Source: an uncultured Balneolaceae bacterium (lineage in GTDB: Bacteria; Bacteroidota; Rhodothermia; Balneolales; Balneolaceae). Taken from it: a DNA stretch of 18,086 nucleotides. The notes beneath the pieces are model-generated. The model ran no database searches and was not told the DNA's origin. It was given only the letters and a program-made list of their open reading frames with translations. Position 1 is the first letter of the stretch. Each line of letters opens with the position of its first letter. Below are positions 13,346 through 18,086 of this stretch, piece after piece. Where the stretch lies: contig CALJMB010000125.1 in NCBI GenBank assembly GCA_937982515.1, positions 1 through 18,086 on the forward strand, in the 5' to 3' direction. Both the position numbers and the translations under genes were made by a program.

Positions 13346-14689
13346 ATGAAGTTACAGAACGACCAGGTTCTCATACCCCAGACGGATGAGAACCTTCGCA
13401 GAAGCATCCTGCATGACGGCTCCGGCCAACTAACTTATGAGATACGGGAAATTGTAAAGCTCGCCCATCAAATTGAGCAGAGGGGAACTGCGATTACCTG
13501 GGAAAACATCGGCGACCCCATCCAGAAAGGAGAAAAACTGCCTGGCTGGATCAAAGATATTATTACGTCTCTGGTGCAGGATGACTACACCTATGGGTAC
13601 AACTCCACCACCGGCGATCCCACCAGCCGCCGTTTCCTGGCCGATCTGGTAAACAAGAGAGGCGGATGCCAGATTAATGAAGATGAAATTATATTCTTTA
13701 ACGGACTGGGAGATGCGGTCGGGAAAATATTCGGTTATCTGAAAAAAGAAGCCCGGGTCATCGGCCCCTCTCCTGCCTATTCCACACACTCCTCGGCCGA
13801 GGCGGCCTCATCCGGTTATAAACACCTGACGTATGAGCTAGATGCGGATAATAACTGGATGCCCGATCTGGACGACCTGGAGATGAAGGTAAAATACAAC
13901 GACTCTATTGCCGGAATGCTTATTATAAACCCGGATAATCCTACCGGAGCCGTCTACCCTACCTCCGTGCTAAAGGAAATGGTGCGCATCGCCCGCGAGC
14001 ACAAATTGTTTATGATCTGTGATGAAATTTATGCCAATCTCATATTCAACGGTGCGGACACCGCCTCTTTGAGTGAAGTAATCGGAGAAGTGCCGGGCAT
14101 AGCTCTTCGCGGTATTTCCAAAGAATATCCGTGGCCGGGCGGACGTTGCGGATGGATCGAAGTGTATAATCAGGACCACTACCCGGCATTCAAGAAGTAT
14201 ATCCAGACATTAATCAATGCCAAGATGCTGGAAGTCAGCTCTACGAGCCTGCCCCAGCTCTCCATTCCCAAAGTAATGGGCGACCCCCGCTATCCCGAAC
14301 ACCTGGAAGAAAGGCGCGCCATTTATAAGCAAAGAGCCGACGAAGCCTATGAGATCTTTTCTCGAACAGAGGGCGTTCGGGTGGTTAAGCCACAGGGTGC
14401 TTTTTATATGACGGTGATGTTTGAAGAAGGCACCCTTAATAACCGGCAATATCTGAATATAGAAAATCCCGGGGTACGGGAGCTCATTGAAAACAATAGC
14501 AGAGATCTTGCGCCGGACAAACGGTTCGTCTATTACCTGTTAGGGTCAACCGGAATATGTGTAGTGCCCTTAAGCGGATTTGCCAGTGAAAAGAACGGAT
14601 TCCGCATTACACTGCTTGAAGCTGACGACCAAAAAAGACTGGCTACCTGGAGAACCATAGCCCAGAGCATAGAGCGTTACATTTCTTAA
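13346..14689 (+). CDS. Class I/II PLP-dependent aminotransferase
   Basis: Product of 447 residues, fold type I. Visible features: the substrate-pocket segment YGYNSTTGDPTSRRFLADL (83-101), NPDNPTG (195-201), CDEIYANLIF with Asp226 and Tyr229 that contact PLP, and the Schiff-base lysine Lys259 in GISKEYPWPGGRCGW (257-270). The C-terminal arm is longer than in standard aspartate/alanine aminotransferases (about 400). It likely moves amino groups between an amino acid and a 2-oxoacid in the cytoplasm; the substrate is not evident. The GISKEYPWPGGRCGW lysine region is a distinctive variant of the usual S-K-x-x-x-x-x-G-x-R-x-G. ATG start at 13346, 194 bp after the YbdG gene; a hairpin lies three bases after the stop. 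Confidence 0.88.
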   Translation: MKLQNDQVLIPQTDENLRRSILHDGSGQLTYEIREIVKLAHQIEQRGTAITWENIGDPIQKGEKLPGWIKDIITSLVQDDYTYGYNSTTGDPTSRRFLADLVNKRGGCQINEDEIIFFNGLGDAVGKIFGYLKKEARVIGPSPAYSTHSSAEAASSGYKHLTYELDADNNWMPDLDDLEMKVKYNDSIAGMLIINPDNPTGAVYPTSVLKEMVRIAREHKLFMICDEIYANLIFNGADTASLSEVIGEVPGIALRGISKEYPWPGGRCGWIEVYNQDHYPAFKKYIQTLINAKMLEVSSTSLPQLSIPKVMGDPRYPEHLEERRAIYKQRADEAYEIFSRTEGVRVVKPQGAFYMTVMFEEGTLNNRQYLNIENPGVRELIENNSRDLAPDKRFVYYLLGSTGICVVPLSGFASEKNGFRITLLEADDQKRLATWRTIAQSIERYIS

Positions 14690-14691
14690 GG

Positions 14692-14706
14692 ATGGTGTTG
14701 CACCAT
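14692..14706 (+). terminator. Short hairpin after the aminotransferase gene
   Basis: ATGGTG (14692-14697) and CACCAT (14701-14706) flank a three-base loop, followed by the palindrome TTCTTGCAAGAA. There is no T-run; a weak terminator candidate. Confidence 0.35.
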
Positions 14707-14774
14707 TCTTCTTGCAAGAAGTACCCCCCTATGCCGCCCAGGGCTGTTCTGTTCTCTGCTCAACCTCCTGATGC

Positions 14775-14876
14775 TGTCATCCCAACCCCCCGTCTGTTGG
14801 GGTGAGGGATCTCAAGCGTTGTTACAGGCTTTTGCCGGCCTACCAGCATGAATTATTATGGCGTTTGAGATCCCTC
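14775..14876. repeat. Palindromic intergenic repeat of the TGTCATCC...GGGATCTC type
   Basis: The left end reads TGTCATCCC, then a hairpin CCCAAC/GTTGGG (14781-14786 and 14796-14801), then GAGGGATCTCAA (14804-14815). The exact reverse complement TTGAGATCCCTC occurs at 14865-14876. Sequences of this kind (TGTCATCC...GGATCTC with an inverted partner) are dispersed many times in intergenic regions of various bacterial genomes. Only one copy is seen in this window, so its dispersed nature is from general knowledge. Confidence 0.6.
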
Positions 14877-15019
14877 GTTGCACAACCCTCTCCCCGGGAG
14901 GACCCAACATAGAGCGGCAGAAGGTAACGAACCGGGCAGCCCTGCCCTATGCCGCCGGATCGGTCAACAGGTAGCGACTCATACAGCTTCCATTTTATGG
15001 TGGGTGTCGGTACAGTTAC

Positions 15020-15039
15020 CCCCGGCTTAATAGCCGGGG
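15020..15039. repeat. GC-rich hairpin, possibly a mobile-element end
   Basis: CCCCGGC (15020-15026) and GCCGGGG (15033-15039) flank a six-base loop TTAATA, preceded by GGTACAGTTA. The arrangement is similar to the hairpin at the 3' end of some IS200/IS605-family TnpB loci, but no transposase gene or fragment is visible here. An orphan remnant is possible; an ordinary terminator-like hairpin is equally likely. Confidence 0.3.
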
Positions 15040-15486
15040 CGATTAAGTCTTCAGACCGGAACTATGAGAAATAAGCCCTCCCCAATACCGCCTGGCCATA
15101 TGGTTTTTGCGTCCTGACGTTAGTTGAAATCACTTCTTGATGTCGAAGTGTTGCCTTCTTATGATTGAATTAAGCCTGCCTTCCAGATTTTATAAGATGA
15201 TGTCCGTAGCCCACCTGCTTAGCTCTGCTTAAAAACTCCCGCTCCACCTATACTCCTCTCTTACCCCAGACGCCCATGCAGGTTATTTAGGTATACATGC
15301 ATGGCATCTTAAAAAAATAGCTGAACCAACCTGTCCTTTCATTAATTTATTTCATAAATAATTAAAATTAACTGAATTTTTAACTTGCATATAATATTTG
15401 ACGAATTTATTTTAAGCCATTATTTATTTATGCCTTATTTATTAATGCATGATTAAAATAACCCTAATTAAAAAACATGTAAGCAT

Positions 15487-16830
15487 ATGGCAAAATTCAT
15501 ATCCCTTGCTCTGATCATTTTTATGACAGGTGCAGTAGATGCTGTGGCAGAAGATGCTTCTTCTGTCCAATCAGCATTGATTCAAACAAATCTTAACTAT
15601 GTATGGACTATCATGGCTACCATTCTGGTATTTTCCATGCAGGCTGGATTTACCCTGCTCGAAACAGGCCTCACCCGTTCAAAAAATGCCGTTAACATTA
15701 TCATGAAAAACTTCATGGACATTTCAGCCGGTGGCCTCGCATTCTTTGCCTTGGGTTTCGGACTGATGTTCGGCACCAGTATGGGCGGATGGTTTGGAAC
15801 CGATGGATTTTTTCTCTCGGGCATTGAAGGCCAGGATACTACCTGGACCTATGCATTCTTTATTTTCCAGGCTGTATTTGCGGCCACAGCCGCAACTATT
15901 ATCTCCGGGGCGGTTGCAGAACGGACAAAATTCACCGGATATCTCATATTCTCAGTTGTGATAACGGCTTTTATTTATCCCGTTTTCGGCTCATGGGCCT
16001 GGGGAAGCCTGTTTAATGGCAGCGGCTGGCTGGAAGAACTTGGGTTCATCGACTTTGCCGGGTCAACTGTGGTACATTCCGTTGGCGCCTGGGCCGCGCT
16101 GGCAGGAGTTATGATAGTGGGTGCCCGGGTGGGAAAATATGATGAACAGGGAAACCCACAACACATCGCAGGGCACAGCCTCCCTCTCGCGGCACTGGGT
16201 GTGTTTATCCTCTGGTTTGGATGGTTCGGATTCAATGCCGGCTCCACAACAACGGGTAATACAGATATTGCCATGATTGCCATGAACACCTTCCTTTCGG
16301 CCTCCGCGGGTGCTACGCTCGCCATGTTGGTAACCTGGGTACGGTCAGGTAAACCCGATGCCCCTATGACCATGAATGGGATACTTGGCGGACTGGTAGC
16401 CATCACCGCGGGATGTGCCAACCTGTCACCCGGCTCTTCCATCCTTGCCGGATCCATAGCCGGTATCCTCATTGTATACTCTACAGAGCATATCGAAAGG
16501 TATGTGGATGATCCGGTAGGCGCCATAGCTGTACACGGAGTATGCGGGGCCTGGGGTACGCTGGCGGCAGGGCTATTTGACGTCTCATCCGGCCTTTGGG
16601 GGGTGAATGGATTTGATCCGTCTGTAATAGGCATTCAGTTACTGGGCATCACAAGTGCTTTTGTATGGACCTTCGGGGTCAGCTATGTGGTCTTCTCAAT
16701 TCTGGATAAAACCGTAGGCCTCCGGGTGAACGGGCAGCTGGAGGCGAAAGGACTCGATTTACACGAACACAACAACCAGGCATATCCCGAGTTTGCACCT
16801 GTCGATGTACTGTCAGATGCAGAGATTTAA
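15487..16830 (+). CDS. amtB: Ammonium transporter
   Basis: Product of 447 residues with an N-terminal signal-like helix (about 1-22, MAKFISLALIIFMTGAVDAVAED) and eleven predicted membrane helices. It conducts ammonium across the inner membrane. Both pore histidines are present: His197 in STVVHSVGAW and His350 in GAIAVHGVCGAWG. Other signatures are GFTLLETGLTRSKNAVNIIMKN (54-75), the periplasmic gate FQAVFAATAATIISGAVAERTKF (127-149), and LGVFILWFGWFGFNAGS (237-253). ATG start at 15487 after a very AT-rich leader. Unlike most amtB loci, no glnK (P-II) gene is next to it; a TorF-like outer-membrane protein gene follows after 82 bp that contain a terminator-like hairpin. Expression under nitrogen limitation is expected from the family, but I see no sigma54 site. 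Confidence 0.97.
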   Translation: MAKFISLALIIFMTGAVDAVAEDASSVQSALIQTNLNYVWTIMATILVFSMQAGFTLLETGLTRSKNAVNIIMKNFMDISAGGLAFFALGFGLMFGTSMGGWFGTDGFFLSGIEGQDTTWTYAFFIFQAVFAATAATIISGAVAERTKFTGYLIFSVVITAFIYPVFGSWAWGSLFNGSGWLEELGFIDFAGSTVVHSVGAWAALAGVMIVGARVGKYDEQGNPQHIAGHSLPLAALGVFILWFGWFGFNAGSTTTGNTDIAMIAMNTFLSASAGATLAMLVTWVRSGKPDAPMTMNGILGGLVAITAGCANLSPGSSILAGSIAGILIVYSTEHIERYVDDPVGAIAVHGVCGAWGTLAAGLFDVSSGLWGVNGFDPSVIGIQLLGITSAFVWTFGVSYVVFSILDKTVGLRVNGQLEAKGLDLHEHNNQAYPEFAPVDVLSDAEI

Positions 16831-16846
16831 ATCACCAAAAAAGAAA

Positions 16847-16880
16847 CCGACGGGAGTACTTTCCGGGCACTTCCCGTCGG
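16847..16880 (+). terminator. Hairpin between amtB and the TorF-like gene
   Basis: CCGACGGGA (16847-16855) and TCCCGTCGG (16872-16880) form a 9-bp GC-rich stem with a 16-base loop, 16 bases after the amtB stop. Only CTCTTC follows, so termination may be partial and allow read-through into the downstream gene. Confidence 0.6.
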
Positions 16881-16912
16881 CTCTTCAATCCATGTTTACA
16901 CATTAACAGGTA

Positions 16913-17662
16913 ATGCCTAAACACATTATGAATATGACAACAACAGTTAACTTTACCAAGTATAGCAAGTCCATTTCACTCATTTTTTCAATGATACTTG
17001 CCGCAGCCCTGCTGCAACCAGCGCAAGCTCAGGAATTTAGCCTGGGAGCCGATATCATGAACCGATATATATGGAGAGGAACAGACTTCGGGAATTCACC
17101 AAGCATACAACCTTCCCTCACCTTTATTACCTCAGGATTTGAAATAGGAACATGGGGGGCTTATCCCTTTTCACAGCAATCGTTTGAAGCTGTAGAGCAC
17201 GATCTCTATGCAAGTTATACCATAGACACCGGTAACGGCTCATCTTTCTCACTGGGCGTAACCGACTACTATTTCCCTTTTGGAGGCGTTGATTTCTTCA
17301 ACTATGACGGCAATGGTGCCGGAGCCCACATGATTGAACCCTATCTTAGCTACACGGGTCCTTCATCACTGCCTATAACAGTATACGGAGGCATCTTCGC
17401 TCATAACGATCCTGATAATTCCATCTACCTTGAAGTAGGTTATCCGGTCTATTCCGGAGATACCAGCGTCTATCTGACTGTAGGAGGAACACCCCTGGAA
17501 AGCGCTTTCTACCAAACCGGTACAGCTGGGATAATGAGTATAAATCTTTCTGCCAGCCGGGTGCTTCAAATTACCGAAGCATTAGGCTTGCCTCTTACAG
17601 CCAGCTATATTCTGAATCCGTATCACGAACAATCTTTTCTTCTGTTCGGATTCCGCCTCTAG
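16913..17662 (+). CDS. TorF-like outer-membrane protein (TIGR02001-type)
   Basis: Product of 249 residues. A signal peptide runs to about residue 40 with a likely cut at AQA before QEFSLGAD. The mature part consists of alternating strands typical of an outer-membrane beta-barrel, beginning with ADIMNRYIWRGTDFGNSPSIQPSLTF and GFEIGTWGAYP, the pattern (Y-x-W-R-G ... P-x-x-Q-P) of the TorF/TIGR02001 family, and ending with LLFGFRL. It presumably forms a small pore, but the substrate is unknown; its position after amtB points to nitrogen compounds, and members of this family are often found next to amtB and P-II genes. ATG at 16913; in-frame ATGs at 16928 and 16934 would shorten the signal peptide and are possible starts. 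Confidence 0.8.
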   Translation: MPKHIMNMTTTVNFTKYSKSISLIFSMILAAALLQPAQAQEFSLGADIMNRYIWRGTDFGNSPSIQPSLTFITSGFEIGTWGAYPFSQQSFEAVEHDLYASYTIDTGNGSSFSLGVTDYYFPFGGVDFFNYDGNGAGAHMIEPYLSYTGPSSLPITVYGGIFAHNDPDNSIYLEVGYPVYSGDTSVYLTVGGTPLESAFYQTGTAGIMSINLSASRVLQITEALGLPLTASYILNPYHEQSFLLFGFRL

Positions 17663-17665
17663 GCC

Positions 17666-17696
17666 GCGTTGACATCCATCCTGCGAGTGTCAACGC
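17666..17696 (+). terminator. Hairpin after the TorF-like gene
   Basis: GCGTTGACA (17666-17674) and TGTCAACGC (17688-17696) form a perfect 9-bp stem with a 13-base loop, three bases after the stop codon. No T-run follows. Confidence 0.55.
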
Positions 17697-17865
17697 CACC
17701 CAAGACTTAATGATTTGATAATGACAATTTAAGGTTTACAGAGGTATATTTAATTGATTTTTCAATCCCATCACTACTTTCATCAACGAGATGCTAACTT
17801 GAGCTCCTGTCTCATGACATAAGGCTGATATATTATCCCTATATATCAGTCATAGTTAATCACTG
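17697..17865 (+). other. Gene-free stretch ahead of a strong terminator, possible small RNA
   Basis: No open frame of note. The last part holds a perfect 9-bp AT-rich hairpin CTGATATAT/ATATATCAG (17825-17849, seven-base loop), 16 bases before a strong intrinsic terminator. The torF-like gene already has its own hairpin, so a separate short plus-strand transcript between about 17700 and 17904 is plausible but unproven; a long 3' UTR is the alternative. Confidence 0.3.
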
Positions 17866-17904
17866 CCCCGCCTGTTTTTCCCCTTTCAGGCGGGGCTTTT
17901 TATT
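17866..17904 (+). terminator. Classic Rho-independent terminator
   Basis: CCCCGCCTG (17866-17874) and CAGGCGGGG (17887-17895) form a perfect 9-bp stem with a 12-base pyrimidine loop, followed by CTTTTTATT. This is the clearest plus-strand terminator of the window, 203 bp after the TorF-like stop codon. Confidence 0.9.
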
Positions 17905-17989
17905 ATGGTAAATCTGGAGATAAAATTCAAGAACCCTGTCGGGCGCCTAAACACCTTTTTTGGAAAGATAGTCGGGCATCAGCCATTTT

Positions 17990-18086
17990 GTAGCTACATT
18001 TCGACCGGGAAGTAGCTACTTCTCACCTGTTTAGTAGCTACTTCTTGACCGTTTAGTAACTACTTCTTGGTCGGAAAGTAGCTACT
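17990..18086. repeat. 22-bp tandem array B, four full units and one cut by the window edge
   Basis: Units of exactly 22 bp start at 17990, 18012, 18034, 18056 and 18078 (the last is cut). The first 11 bases, GTAGCTACTTC, are strongly conserved (units 1 and 4 have one or two changes); the other half varies but often contains GACCG or a relative. The core GTAGCTAC is a perfect palindrome. Period and layout match array A although the sequences differ. The array continues past the right edge. Confidence 0.93.

Larger units (their letters stand above)
14707..15486. other. 780-bp gap without a recognisable gene
   Basis: No long open reading frame and no RNA gene that I recognise. It holds the palindromic dispersed repeat at 14775-14876, a repeated phrase CCTATGCCGCC (about 14727 and 14946), a GC-rich hairpin at 15020-15039, and an inverted repeat CCATGCA/TGCATGG at 15274-15304. 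The last 180 bp before amtB are very AT-rich and probably contain its promoter; TATAAT occurs near 15391-15396. A 41-codon frame from an ATG near 14949 ends near 15074, but nothing in it is recognisable. Confidence 0.6.

Noticed and set aside
15975..16634. A 219-codon minus-strand frame inside amtB
   Set aside because: It is a Pro/Ala-rich antisense shadow of the strongly conserved amtB gene.

Overview
The window looks like chromosome of a mid-GC bacterium from the Bacteroidota/Rhodothermota/Balneolota side of the FCB group, with Balneolaceae as the best guess. This is inferred from gene content, not from a marker gene: a one-polypeptide alpha+beta 2-oxoacid dehydrogenase E1, a TorF-like (TIGR02001-type) outer-membrane protein behind amtB, an ECF sigma factor with a small cytoplasmic partner, a pyruvoyl-type arginine decarboxylase, and several genes with A-rich leaders and no clear Shine-Dalgarno sequence. 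No phage, CRISPR, rRNA or tRNA gene is visible.

Layout: (1) 2-1177, 3' end of a TPR-type gene cut by the left edge, convergent with a DUF1499 membrane protein (1192-1920). (2) 1921-2196, a gap holding a six-copy 22-bp tandem array, then an EamA/DMT transporter (2197-3162, minus). (3) 3452-5477, a minus-strand polyamine cluster transcribed speD, pyruvoyl arginine decarboxylase, speE. Each junction contains a strong hairpin, and a strong terminator faces speD from upstream, next to a candidate structured leader RNA. (4) 5888-7879, an isolated fused E1 dehydrogenase. (5) 7971-11632, minus strand: asnS, holA, ECF sigma factor and a small putative zinc-less anti-sigma protein, with an elaborate hairpin over the sigma start. 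(6) 11877-14689, a YbdG-type mechanosensitive channel and a class I/II aminotransferase. (7) About 800 bp without a gene, holding a palindromic dispersed repeat and other inverted repeats. (8) amtB and a TorF-like porin, then an apparently gene-free stretch ending in a textbook terminator and a second 22-bp tandem array that runs off the right edge.

How the genes work together: the speD cluster makes agmatine (arginine decarboxylase) and decarboxylated SAM (SpeD), and SpeE transfers the aminopropyl group. This would give spermidine either through putrescine or through aminopropylagmatine; the ureohydrolase either route needs is not here. The sigma/anti-sigma pair is a regulatory cassette behind the housekeeping genes holA and asnS. 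AmtB plus an outer-membrane protein suggests nitrogen uptake across both membranes.

The most unusual material is non-coding: two unrelated-sequence tandem arrays with exactly the same 22-bp period and an AGCT-centred palindromic core, two hairpins built from heptamers whose arms differ by exactly one heptamer, and two putative RNA control regions (speD leader and sigma start). I did not see a clear new protein-based system.
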